DNA of 21,985 bases from Actinomycetota bacterium (GCA_019347595.1 JAHWLA010000014.1:1-21985); one strand, 5' to 3'; positions 8,248-15,816 are shown, numbered from the stretch's first letter. Notes: a model not told the origin generated them from the sequence alone. Made by a program: numbers and translations.

Positions 8248-9359
8248 AGGCGGCGTCGGGGGCCGGGGTCGACCGGTCGCTGCTGGCGCGCGTCACCGGC
8301 GACGCGGCGGCGGCGGGCGGCGTGCGGCTGGTGGAACTCGCCGACGGCGTCGAGCGCGGCATCCGCGTGCTGGAGTTCCGCACGGGCACGGGCCTGGCCT
8401 TCGACGTGCTCGTCGACCGGGCCATGGACCTGGGCGCTGTCGAGCACGGCGGTCGGAGCATCGGATGGCGCTCGCCCACCGGGTTCCGGCATCCCGGCCT
8501 GCACGAGCACGCCGACGACCGGGGCTGGTCGTGGCTGCGCTCGTTCTCGGGGCTGCTGGTGACGGCGGGCCTCGACCACGTCATGGGGCCTGGCGAGGTG
8601 GACGCCGCCGAGTACGCCTACCAGCCCACCGCGTGGCACCCCCTGCACGGCCGCATCGGCAACGTCCCCGCCCGCCTGCTCGGGTACGGCGAGGACTGGG
8701 TCGACGACACCCGCTGCGTGCTGTGGGCCGAGGGCGAGATGCGCCAGGCGCGGGTGTTCGGCGAGAACCTGCGCCTCGTGCGCCGCATCGAGGCCGACCT
8801 CGGCGGCGACGAGGTCCGCATCCGCGACACGGTCACCAACGCCGGGTCCGATGCCACCCCGCACATGCTGCTGTACCACTTCAACATCGGCTGGCCACTG
8901 CTGGACGAGGGGGCGCGGTTCCTCGCGCCCGTGCGCGAGGTGTTGTGGCGGTCGCCCGGCGCGACCTCGTTGTCGGCGTCCTATCGGGAGATGGGCCCGC
9001 CGCAACGAGGTGCAGCCGAGCGCGTCTACGAGCACGACCTCGTGCCCGACGAGGAGGGGCGGGCCACCGTCGCCGTGGCCAACGACCGGCTCGGCCTCGG
9101 CGTCGCCCTGTCGTGGGAGCAGGCGGAGCTGCCGTGCTTCGTGGAGTGGCTGCACTTGCGCGAGGGCGCGTACGTCATCGGGTGCGAGCCGTCCACCCAC
9201 CATGCCGGAGGCAACCAGGCGGCGCGCGACGACGGCACCATGACCTGGCTCGACGCGGGCGAGCGACGCACCTACGGCATCACCGTGACCGTGCTCGACG
9301 GCGCCGACGAGATCGGGCGGGTGGAGCGGCTGGTGGCCGCCACGGGGGCGCCGGCCTGA
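8244..9359 (+). CDS. DUF4432 aldose-1-epimerase-like protein
   Basis: A 371-residue galactose-mutarotase-fold protein of the DUF4432 type. Supporting segments are FDVLVDRAMDLGAVEHGG, HPLHGRIGNVPAR, LLYHFNIGWPLLDEG and VIGCEPSTHHAGGNQAARDDG, which together give the His, Asp and Glu residues expected in a sugar-binding cleft. Proteins of this family sit in carbohydrate operons and are annotated as aldose epimerases, but their reaction is largely unproven. The GTG at 8244 is chosen because it overlaps the previous stop as GTGA; a GTG at 8241 is equally in frame. It is the last gene of the four-gene overlapping set, followed by a GC-rich repeat-hairpin region and the convergent hydratase operon. 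A role in handling the sugar product of the GH94-like neighbour is the simplest reading. Confidence 0.82.
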   Translation: MKAASGAGVDRSLLARVTGDAAAAGGVRLVELADGVERGIRVLEFRTGTGLAFDVLVDRAMDLGAVEHGGRSIGWRSPTGFRHPGLHEHADDRGWSWLRSFSGLLVTAGLDHVMGPGEVDAAEYAYQPTAWHPLHGRIGNVPARLLGYGEDWVDDTRCVLWAEGEMRQARVFGENLRLVRRIEADLGGDEVRIRDTVTNAGSDATPHMLLYHFNIGWPLLDEGARFLAPVREVLWRSPGATSLSASYREMGPPQRGAAERVYEHDLVPDEEGRATVAVANDRLGLGVALSWEQAELPCFVEWLHLREGAYVIGCEPSTHHAGGNQAARDDGTMTWLDAGERRTYGITVTVLDGADEIGRVERLVAATGAPA

Positions 9360-9364
9360 CGACG

Positions 9365-9394
9365 CCGAGGGCGGCCACCCGAGGGCGGCCGCCC
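9365..9394. terminator. tandem GC-rich repeat and palindrome between convergent operons
   Basis: The 12-mer CCGAGGGCGGCC occurs twice (9365-9376 and 9379-9390), and the second copy runs into the perfect palindrome GGGCGGCCGCCC (9383-9394). The copies lie in the 41-bp gap between two convergent operons, where a bidirectional terminator is expected. No T-tract follows, so an intrinsic terminator of the classical type is not shown. Confidence 0.4.
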
Positions 9395-9400
9395 GGGCGC

Positions 9401-10303
9401 TCAGTCCTTCGTCGCCAGCCTGACCGGCGGGGCGTCCTTCCAGTGGGGCACGCCGTCTTCCACCTTCGCCGCGGGGAAGCCGTCGTCGTGCAGCTCGGCC
9501 CAGTGGGCGTGGTTGATCTGGTGGAGCGAGAAGCAGGCCGTCAAGGCGTTCTGGAAGCCCATGTTGTCGACGGTCTGGTTCACCGCCTCCTTGACCAGCA
9601 GGGAGGTCATGGTGGGGACGGCGGCGATGCGACGGGCGAAGGCCAGCGTGCGCTCGGCGAGCTCGTCCTGCGGGAAGACCTTGCTCACCATGCCGAGGCG
9701 GTGGGCCTCGTCGGCGTCGATGGCGTCACCGGTGAGCATCAACTCCTTGGTCTTGCGGGGGCCGAACTCCCAGGGGTGGGCGAAGTACTCCACGCCGCAC
9801 ATGCCCAGGCGGGTGCCGACGACGTCGTTGAACTCGGTGCCCTCGGCCGCCACGATGAGGTCGCACGCCCACGTCAGCATGAGGGCCGCGGCGCACACCT
9901 GCCCATGCACCTGGGCGATGGTGATCGTGCGCAGGTCGCGCCAGCGCAGCGTGTTGCGGAAGAAGTAGTGCCACTCCTGGAGCATGCGGGCCTCGGCCCC
10001 GCGACGCGTCCCGCCGTTGATGCGGTAGGTCTCGTGCTGGGTCGGGCCGGGCAGCACCTCCTCGCGGAAGGCGGCCGTCCCGAGGTCGTGGCCCGCCGAG
10101 AAGACGGGCCCTGCGCCCGCCAGGATGACGACACGCACGTCGTCGTCGGCCTCGGCAGCCAGGAAGGCGTGATCGAGCTCGACCAGCAACCCCCGGTTCT
10201 GCGCGTTGCGCACGTCGGGCCGGTTGAGGGTGATCCGGGCGATGCGACCCTCGTCGAGCAGCTCGTAGGTGATGAAGCGGTACGCCTCGGTCGTCGCCGT
10301 CAC
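9401..10303 (-). CDS. enoyl-CoA hydratase/isomerase-family (crotonase) protein
   Basis: A 300-residue crotonase-fold protein acting on acyl-CoA thioesters. The first oxyanion segment is VFSAGHDLG (67-75) and the second is AQVHGQVCAAALML (130-143), followed by CDLIVAAEGTEFND. ELMLTGDAIDADEAHRLGMVSKVF is the standard crotonase C-terminal signature. The catalytic-glutamate region reads LGMCGVEYFAHPWEFGPRKTKE rather than the usual PGGG pattern, so hydration is not guaranteed; isomerase or C-C-hydrolase activity is possible. The GTG at 10303 is chosen because it overlaps the preceding VOC stop (GTGA) and has GGAG about 6 nt upstream; an ATG at 10417 would run backward through the VOC gene. It is the last gene of the SDR-VOC-hydratase operon. 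Confidence 0.88.
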   Translation of the reverse strand: MTATTEAYRFITYELLDEGRIARITLNRPDVRNAQNRGLLVELDHAFLAAEADDDVRVVILAGAGPVFSAGHDLGTAAFREEVLPGPTQHETYRINGGTRRGAEARMLQEWHYFFRNTLRWRDLRTITIAQVHGQVCAAALMLTWACDLIVAAEGTEFNDVVGTRLGMCGVEYFAHPWEFGPRKTKELMLTGDAIDADEAHRLGMVSKVFPQDELAERTLAFARRIAAVPTMTSLLVKEAVNQTVDNMGFQNALTACFSLHQINHAHWAELHDDGFPAAKVEDGVPHWKDAPPVRLATKD

Positions 10304-10698
10304 CGGGACTCCAGGAACTCGACCCAGTTGCCGTCGGGATCCTCCACGATGGCGGCGGTGGTGCCGGGCCACAGCTCGGTCGGCGGCATTGGCACGGCCC
10401 GCCCGGCTGCCGTGCACCGCTCGACGGCGGCGGCCACGTCGGCGACGGAGATCGTCCAGTAGCGGTACCCGGTGGTTGCCGTGATGCGGCCGTCGGCGGC
10501 GGCGGGCACAGGGCGTGACACCTGCATGATCTTGACCGTGCTGGCGCCGCAGCGGAGGAAGTGCAGGGTGCCCCCGGGCATGGTCACCTCCCGCAACGGC
10601 TCCAGACCGAGGGTGTCGCAGTAGAACTCGAGGAGCGGGGCGGCGTCGTTGGTGACGATGCCGAGGTCGATGGAGTCCTTGGCGAGCTCGATCCTCAT
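10300..10698 (-). CDS. VOC-family (glyoxalase/bleomycin-resistance/dioxygenase fold) protein
   Basis: A 132-residue vicinal-oxygen-chelate protein with two beta-alpha-beta-beta-beta modules. The first begins DLGIVTNDAAPLLEFYCDTLGLEPL and the second YRYWTISVADVAAAVERCTAAG, ending in the common EDPDGNWVEFLE. The closing Glu is a typical metal ligand, but the first ligand position (usually His or Gln in strand 1) is Gly or Ile here, so metal binding and catalysis are uncertain. Members of this size include glyoxalases, ring-cleavage dioxygenase-like proteins, methylmalonyl-CoA epimerases and binding proteins. It overlaps the SDR by ATGA and the hydratase by GTGA, so it is co-translated with both and probably works on the same acyl or keto intermediate. 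Confidence 0.85.
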   Translation of the reverse strand: MRIELAKDSIDLGIVTNDAAPLLEFYCDTLGLEPLREVTMPGGTLHFLRCGASTVKIMQVSRPVPAAADGRITATTGYRYWTISVADVAAAVERCTAAGRAVPMPPTELWPGTTAAIVEDPDGNWVEFLESR

Positions 10699-11549
10699 CG
10701 GGCCGCCGTATCCTCGGCGCGCGCGGCGTCGCGACGGCCCGGCATGGCGGCCAGGAGCTCGTCGGTGCGCAGGGCGACGGCGTCGGCCGCGGTGTCGTCG
10801 GTGATGAGGTAGAAGCGGTTCTCCTTCACGCCGTCGAGCACGAGTCGCCCCACCTCGTCGGCGGGCGTGCCTGTCGCCAGCGCAGCCTGCGACAGCGTCA
10901 CGATCTTGCGCTTGTGGTCGGTCATCTCACGCGCCATGGGCGACCACTTGGCGGTGTTCTCGAAGATCTGCGTCGCCACCCGGCCCGGGCACAGGACGCT
11001 CACGCCGACGCCGCGCGCCTCGAGGTCGATGCGCAGCAGCTCGGACAGGCCCACCACCGCGTACTTCGACGTGGCGTAGATGAAGCTGCTCTTGCCCGCC
11101 ACGGGGGCCAGCCCGGCGATGGATGCCGTGTTCACGATGTGGCCGCGTCCGCGCTCGATGAGCCGGGGGACGAACGTCTGCACGCCGTTGACCACGCCGC
11201 CCAGGTTGATGTCGAGCACCCAGTCCCATGCCTCGTAGGTCATGGTCGAGGCTCCGGCACCGCCGCCGACGCCCGCGTTGTTGCACACGACGTCGACCGG
11301 CCCGAGCAAGTCCTCTGCTTCGTCGGCCACGCGGGCGAACGCGTCGCGGTCGCGCACGTCGAGCACGAACGTGGCCACGTCGGTCACCTCGCGCAGCTCG
11401 GCGCGTGCCCGGTCGAGGGCGGCGGGGTCGAGGTCGACCAAGGCGAGCTTCGCCCCTTCGCCGGCGAATGCCCGGGCGATGGCGAGCCCGATGCCCTGGC
11501 CACCGCCGGTGATGAAGACTGCGCTGTCGCGCAGCGAGAAGCGATCCAT
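10695..11549 (-). CDS. SDR-family NAD(P)-dependent oxidoreductase (paralogue of the 5162-5995 gene)
   Basis: A 284-residue classical SDR: TGGGQGIG (14-21) binds the cofactor, VDLD with Asp40 favours NAD, CNNAG is at 90-94, and the catalytic residues are Asn116, Ser144, Tyr159 and Lys163 (YATSK). Its tail NRFYLITDDTAAD parallels KFYVFTDDEHF of the other SDR, so the two belong to the same subfamily and probably act on related intermediates. The ATG at 11549 is only 2 nt after GGAAG, too close for a normal Shine-Dalgarno, and 49 nt after the first base of motif site D, which points to a leaderless transcript. It is the first gene of the minus-strand SDR-VOC-hydratase operon and ends in an ATGA overlap. 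Confidence 0.92.
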   Translation of the reverse strand: MDRFSLRDSAVFITGGGQGIGLAIARAFAGEGAKLALVDLDPAALDRARAELREVTDVATFVLDVRDRDAFARVADEAEDLLGPVDVVCNNAGVGGGAGASTMTYEAWDWVLDINLGGVVNGVQTFVPRLIERGRGHIVNTASIAGLAPVAGKSSFIYATSKYAVVGLSELLRIDLEARGVGVSVLCPGRVATQIFENTAKWSPMAREMTDHKRKIVTLSQAALATGTPADEVGRLVLDGVKENRFYLITDDTAADAVALRTDELLAAMPGRRDAARAEDTAAR

Positions 11550-11554
11550 GCTTC

Positions 11555-11601
11555 CAGGTAGGCAGACGGGGGCGGTCGGACGGCAGTGGGGAAAGCCCCA
11601 C
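11555..11601 (-). promoter_or_regulatory. shared motif site D (perfect-armed palindrome) plus -10-like hexamer, promoter of the SDR operon
   Basis: Reading the minus strand, GTGGGGCTTTCCCCAC (11601 down to 11586) has perfect 6-bp arms around a 4-bp centre and is the most symmetric copy of the cluster motif. GGGCTTTCCCCAC is identical to site A over 13 bases. The hexamer TACCTG (11560 down to 11555) begins 38 nt after the first G of the GGGCTTTCCC core, and the SDR start codon follows 5 nt after it. The site lies in the 63-bp gap after the LuxR-family gene, so the SDR operon can be switched independently of that gene. Confidence 0.55.
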
Positions 11602-11612
11602 GTTTCCGACGG

Positions 11613-14498
11613 CTAGTGCAGGTGGCCGCTGTCGAGCAGGCGGGCCAGCTCCAGCCGCGAGGTCGTGCCCGTCTTGTTGTAGATCCTGGTGAGGTAGGCC
11701 TCTACGGTCTTCACGCTGATCGACAGGGCGGCGGCGATCTCGCGGTTGCGGCTGCCGTTCTGCACCAGGCGGGCCACCTGGATCTCGGCGTCGGTCAGGG
11801 TCACCGGCCGGGGCCGCCAGGCTCGGGGGACCTTGAGCCCCAGCCGTCGGAGCTCGGTGGCGCACCGGCGCCGCCACGGGTCGGCGCCCAGGCGGCGGAA
11901 CAGGACGAAGGCCTCGGTGAGGTAGCGCTGGGGCTCGACGCCGAGCTCGCCGAGCGCCACGCGGCACTTGCCCTGGAGGAGCACGAGCCCGTGCTCGTCG
12001 GCCTCGGTGGCGGCCGCCTCGACCATGGCGCCGTCGCCTGTCGCCGTGCCGTAGATGCGCCGCGCCTCGATCATGATGCCGGGGTCGGCGTCGACGCTCC
12101 CTCCTCGGACGAGGTCGACCACCAGTTCGGCGGCGGCGTCGGGACGACCTTCGGCGAGCTCGACGTCGGCCAGGCGGTTCGACAGCACGTGGCGCGAACG
12201 GGGGACGGGCTCGGAGGTCAAGGCCCGCTCCAGCGCTTCCCGGGCGGGCTCGGTGGTCCCCGTCAGCAGCTCGATGCCCGCTGCCGCCCACAGCAGGAAG
12301 GCGTCGCTCGACTGGAGGCCACCGTGGGGGGCGACGGCGCGACGGGCATCGGTCCATCGGCCCCGGTTGGCGAGGATGTCGGCTTGCACGGCTCGCATGG
12401 CGGCGCTCCGGCCGACGCCTGTGGCGGCGTCCTCCCCGACGATGTCGTCGGCCAGGGCCAAGGCCCCTGCCCAGTCGCCGACGTAGTACGCGTGCAGCAT
12501 CTCGGCGAGCATGAGCTCGGCCCGGAACAGCATCCACCCGGAGCGCCCCAGGAGCTCGCGCGCCTCTTCGATGGCCCGTTCGCCCTCCTTGGTCTCGCCG
12601 CAGATGGCGAGCAGGTAGGCGACGTTGGCCCGGGCGGTGAGCTGGGCGGAGAACGGCGCCTGCTCGGCTGCCCGGCGCAGGTCGTCGAGGACCAGTGCCA
12701 TGTCGCCGTAGTGGTTGAGCAGGCAGAGGCGATGCCCGAGGTGGACCAGGGCGAGCACCTGCTCGGCGGCCGAGCCCGACGCCATCAGCGCCTCGGCCGC
12801 GGCGGCTGCCGGGGCGGCTTCGTCGAGGCGCCCGTGCGCCACGAGCAGGTGCGCTCGGAGCGCCTGCAGCCGAAGGCTGCCTGCGGTGGCGTCTGTCTCC
12901 CGCTCGAGGACCTCGAGGGCTCGCTCGTTGTCGCCCGCTTCCGACAGCGCCTCGGCCACCAGGGCCACCAGGCGCTTCCGCTCCGGGCCGACGGGCATTC
13001 GCTTCAGGGCGTCGCCGCCGGTGGCGACGACGCCGTCCGGCATGGCCGCCAGGAACTGCGAACGAGTCAGCCGCACGAGCACGCCGGTCCGTCGCTCGTC
13101 GTCCTCCGGCATGATCGAGAGCGCCTGCTCATACCACGGGATGGCCGACCGGGGGGCGGCGTGCGAGGTCACGTCGGCCGCCCGGATGAGCGCCTCCAGG
13201 GCCACCTCGTCGCCCGGCGCCGCCGTCGCCGACGCGTGGGTCGCCACCTCCAGGATGGTGGCGGGCGTGACCGGCGCGTTGCCCAGCCACTCGATCACGC
13301 GGCGGTGCCATTCCCAGCGCCGTCCGGGAGCGATGCTGTCGTAGAGGGCGGCCCGCACCAGCTCGTGCGAGAATACGTAGACCTCGTCCTGGGATCGGCG
13401 GAGCAACCCCCGCGACACCAGGGCATCCACCCCTGTCGCCGCCTCCGCGGGCTCCAGGCCGGCCAGCTCGGCGGCCAGCACCAGGCGGTCGGTGCGCAGC
13501 GAGCCGAGCGCGGCGACGGCGCGCGCCATCTCCACCGAGCCGGGGTCGCCGCCGTCGAAGATGCGCCGCAGCAGGGCGGATCGCCGGTCGTCGGCGAGGC
13601 CCACCCGCCCGTCCTGGAGCCGGCATGTTCCGTTCGCGGTGACCAGGGCGTCGGCCTCCATCCACCCGAGGATGGCCTCGCGGGCGAAGAACGGGTTGCC
13701 CCCGGTCAACGAGGTCAGGGTGTCGAGCAGGGCGGGCGCGGGCGCCATCCCGGTCAGCGACGACACCAGCTCGGCGAGGTCCGACCGGCCGAGGGGCCCG
13801 ACTTCGATGGCGGTCAACAGCTCCCGGTGGTCGAGGTTGTCGAGCAGGTCGGCGAACGAGCCGGTCTGGTCGGCCCGTCGGCCCCGGCAGGTGCCGACGA
13901 CGAGGAGTGGGTGGCCGCCGACGCGGCGGACCAACACCGCCAGCAGCGCGATGGTGTCGTCATCGACGAGGGGCAGGTCGTCCACGGCGACGATGACCGG
14001 TCGACGACGGGAGACGGCGGCGAAGAAGCGCACGGCCGCCCGCTGCACCGACTCGACGTTGCCGCCTTGCTCGAAGGTGAGCGCCCCGAGCAACTCCTCC
14101 CGCGCCTCGTCGTGCCCCAACTGGTCGGACGAGCCCAGCAGGGCTTGGTGGAAGGCGGCGTAGGGGATGCGCTCGAAGGAGTCGGGCCGCATGCAGAGGA
14201 CGACACGGCCCCGCTGCATCGACGCCTCGACGAGGTGATCGAGGAGCCACGACTTGCCGATCCCCGCCTCGCCGAAGAGGGCGACGGCGCCTCCTTCACC
14301 GGCGAGGGCGGCATCGATGGCCTCTTCGGCCAGTCGGCTCTGCGATGCACGCGTGCGCGCATCCACGGCGTCGGTGTCGTCGCTCACTCGTTCGCCGCCG
14401 GCGGCCGTCGGCGCCTCATGGCGTGTTGTGCGGAGTGTCCGGGAGCTCGCATCGTTCACCATTCGCCGCCTCGCTGTGCCCCCGCCCCATGATCGCAT
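11613..14498 (-). CDS. large ATP-binding LuxR-family (LAL-type) transcriptional regulator
   Basis: Up to 961 residues. The N-terminal part is a STAND/AAA-type ATPase with Walker A GEAGIGKS (76-83) and Walker B VIVAVDD (168-174). A long alanine-rich helical middle (~400-880), TPR-like in appearance, usually senses a ligand or partner. A C-terminal LuxR helix-turn-helix (901-961) has LTDAEIQVARLVQNG and NREIAAALSISVKTVEAYL. This is the architecture of MalT-like LAL regulators, ATP-driven activators of catabolic or secondary-metabolite genes. The start is uncertain: ATG 14498, ATG 14462 (after GAGGCGGCGA) and GTG 14387 are all possible and all precede the Walker A motif. It lies 45 bp downstream of the acyl-CoA dehydrogenase on the same strand and may be co-transcribed with it. 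It is the only transcription factor in the window and the natural candidate for the shared motif. Confidence 0.92.
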   Translation of the reverse strand: MRSWGGGTARRRMVNDASSRTLRTTRHEAPTAAGGERVSDDTDAVDARTRASQSRLAEEAIDAALAGEGGAVALFGEAGIGKSWLLDHLVEASMQRGRVVLCMRPDSFERIPYAAFHQALLGSSDQLGHDEAREELLGALTFEQGGNVESVQRAAVRFFAAVSRRRPVIVAVDDLPLVDDDTIALLAVLVRRVGGHPLLVVGTCRGRRADQTGSFADLLDNLDHRELLTAIEVGPLGRSDLAELVSSLTGMAPAPALLDTLTSLTGGNPFFAREAILGWMEADALVTANGTCRLQDGRVGLADDRRSALLRRIFDGGDPGSVEMARAVAALGSLRTDRLVLAAELAGLEPAEAATGVDALVSRGLLRRSQDEVYVFSHELVRAALYDSIAPGRRWEWHRRVIEWLGNAPVTPATILEVATHASATAAPGDEVALEALIRAADVTSHAAPRSAIPWYEQALSIMPEDDERRTGVLVRLTRSQFLAAMPDGVVATGGDALKRMPVGPERKRLVALVAEALSEAGDNERALEVLERETDATAGSLRLQALRAHLLVAHGRLDEAAPAAAAAEALMASGSAAEQVLALVHLGHRLCLLNHYGDMALVLDDLRRAAEQAPFSAQLTARANVAYLLAICGETKEGERAIEEARELLGRSGWMLFRAELMLAEMLHAYYVGDWAGALALADDIVGEDAATGVGRSAAMRAVQADILANRGRWTDARRAVAPHGGLQSSDAFLLWAAAGIELLTGTTEPAREALERALTSEPVPRSRHVLSNRLADVELAEGRPDAAAELVVDLVRGGSVDADPGIMIEARRIYGTATGDGAMVEAAATEADEHGLVLLQGKCRVALGELGVEPQRYLTEAFVLFRRLGADPWRRRCATELRRLGLKVPRAWRPRPVTLTDAEIQVARLVQNGSRNREIAAALSISVKTVEAYLTRIYNKTGTTSRLELARLLDSGHLH

Positions 14499-14543
14499 CC
14501 GGCGCCCCCATCGGCGGTCAGGACCGCCGCGCGGGTGGCCGGC

Positions 14544-15743
14544 TCACCGCGGGAGGCCCAGCACCCGCTCGGCGATGATGTTCTTCTGGATCTCGTCGGA
14601 GCCACCTGCGATCCGGTAGCCGGCGGCGCCGAGCACGAACTCGGACCACGCATAGGTCCCCCATTCGCCCGAGTCGGCCACCAGGCGCGGGCCGAGGATG
14701 GTGGAGACGCAGTCGCTGGTGCGACGCATGCCCTCGGTCCACTGGAGCTTGCCGATCGAGCCCTCGGGGCCAGGGACCCCGCCCGCCTTGAGGCGCGCCC
14801 CGGCCCGTTGCGCGGTCAAGGCCCGGAGGCGGCCGTCGATATAGAGCCCGGCCAACTGCTGGCGCACCACCGGGTCGTCGTTGCGGCCGAGGTGCCGGCT
14901 GAGCGCCGAGACGCGCATGAAGGTGCCCACCGAGCCGCCGCCGCCCCCCTTGGTGACCGACGCCCGCTCGAAGCCCAGCGTCGTGATGGCGACCTTCCAC
15001 CCGTCGCCCACGGGGCCGAGGCGGTTGGCGTCGGGGATGCGGACGTCGGTCAGGAACACCTCGTTGAACGACGACCCGCCGGTCATCTGGCGCAGCGGCC
15101 GGACCTCGATGCCCGGTGCGTCCATGGGCACGATGAAGGCGGTGATCCCGGCGTGCCGTTCGGAGGTCGGGTCGGTGCGACAGAGGATGTAGCCGAAGTC
15201 GGCGTACTGGGCGCCGGACGTCCACACCTTCTGGCCGTCGAGCACCCACTCGTCGCCGTCGCGCCGGGCGCGCGTCGACAAGGAGGCCAGGTCGGAGCCC
15301 GCGCCGGGCTCGGAGAACAGCTGGCACCACATCTCGTCGGTGCGCCGCATGGGCCGCACGTAGCGAGCGCGCTGGGCGTCGTCTCCCCACGCCAGGACGG
15401 TGGGGGCCACCAAGTCGAGCGTGATGCCGACGGCCTCGTGGGTCGACGCGGTCTGGAAGCCGCTTTCGAGGCGTCGGAAGGCGTTCTCGTAGGACAGCGG
15501 CAGGCCCGCCCCGCCGTACTCCTCGGGCCAGCTGATCGACCCGTAGCCCGCGTCCGACTTGGCCTGTTGCCAGGCCCGTGTCTCGTCGATGTGGGCCCGC
15601 TCCTCCTCGAACGAGAGGTTGCGGAACAGCGCCACCGAGTCGGACCCCTCACCCCACTGGAGCTCGGCGGTGGGCTTGCGGCGGGGCGCATGTGCTTCCA
15701 GCCACTGCTCCGCCTGCGAGAGGAACTCCGCCAGCTCGGTCAC
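14544..15743 (-). CDS. acyl-CoA dehydrogenase (FadE-type)
   Basis: A 399-residue flavoprotein that forms the alpha,beta double bond of an acyl-CoA. The FAD/substrate signature is QLFSEPGAGSDLAS (141-154). VLDGQKVWTSGAQYADF (168-184), TGGSSFNEVFLTDVRIP and the C-terminal GGSDEIQKNIIAERVLGLPR are typical of the actinobacterial FadE group, which favours bulky or steroid-type acyl chains. The GGSDEIQ form lacks the Glu found at the catalytic position of MCAD-type enzymes (YEG), so the base probably comes from elsewhere, as in related FadE proteins. The GTG at 15743 is chosen because AAGGAG lies about 6 nt upstream; an open frame to 16085 crosses the promoter and the opposite gene. It is divergent from the alcohol dehydrogenase and has an unusually AT-rich leader. 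Confidence 0.92.
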   Translation of the reverse strand: MTELAEFLSQAEQWLEAHAPRRKPTAELQWGEGSDSVALFRNLSFEEERAHIDETRAWQQAKSDAGYGSISWPEEYGGAGLPLSYENAFRRLESGFQTASTHEAVGITLDLVAPTVLAWGDDAQRARYVRPMRRTDEMWCQLFSEPGAGSDLASLSTRARRDGDEWVLDGQKVWTSGAQYADFGYILCRTDPTSERHAGITAFIVPMDAPGIEVRPLRQMTGGSSFNEVFLTDVRIPDANRLGPVGDGWKVAITTLGFERASVTKGGGGGSVGTFMRVSALSRHLGRNDDPVVRQQLAGLYIDGRLRALTAQRAGARLKAGGVPGPEGSIGKLQWTEGMRRTSDCVSTILGPRLVADSGEWGTYAWSEFVLGAAGYRIAGGSDEIQKNIIAERVLGLPR

Positions 15744-15762
15744 CGTGCTCCTTCCGGGGGGC

Positions 15763-15816
15763 AAATCTTTCTTGACGAAAGTTTTACTGTGCATCAAGTA
15801 ATCCTGAGGGTTCAAG
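15763..15816. promoter_or_regulatory. AT-rich promoter/operator island upstream of the acyl-CoA dehydrogenase
   Basis: This is the only conspicuously AT-rich patch in the window. It holds an imperfect palindrome with one mismatched pair, AAAtCTTTC-ttgac-GAAAGtTTT (15763-15785), and CTTGA/TCAAG elements at 15771, 15794 and 15812, the last two in direct repeat 18 bp apart. On the minus strand TAAAAC (15786 down to 15781) is a fair -10 for the dehydrogenase, with no convincing -35. A palindrome across the presumed transcription start would suit a repressor. The pattern is seen; the function is inferred. Confidence 0.4.

Noticed and set aside
11586..14492. Plus-strand open frame of 968 codons opposite the LuxR-family gene
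   Set aside because: It lacks any domain signal and mirrors the real gene, which has clear Walker and HTH motifs on the other strand.
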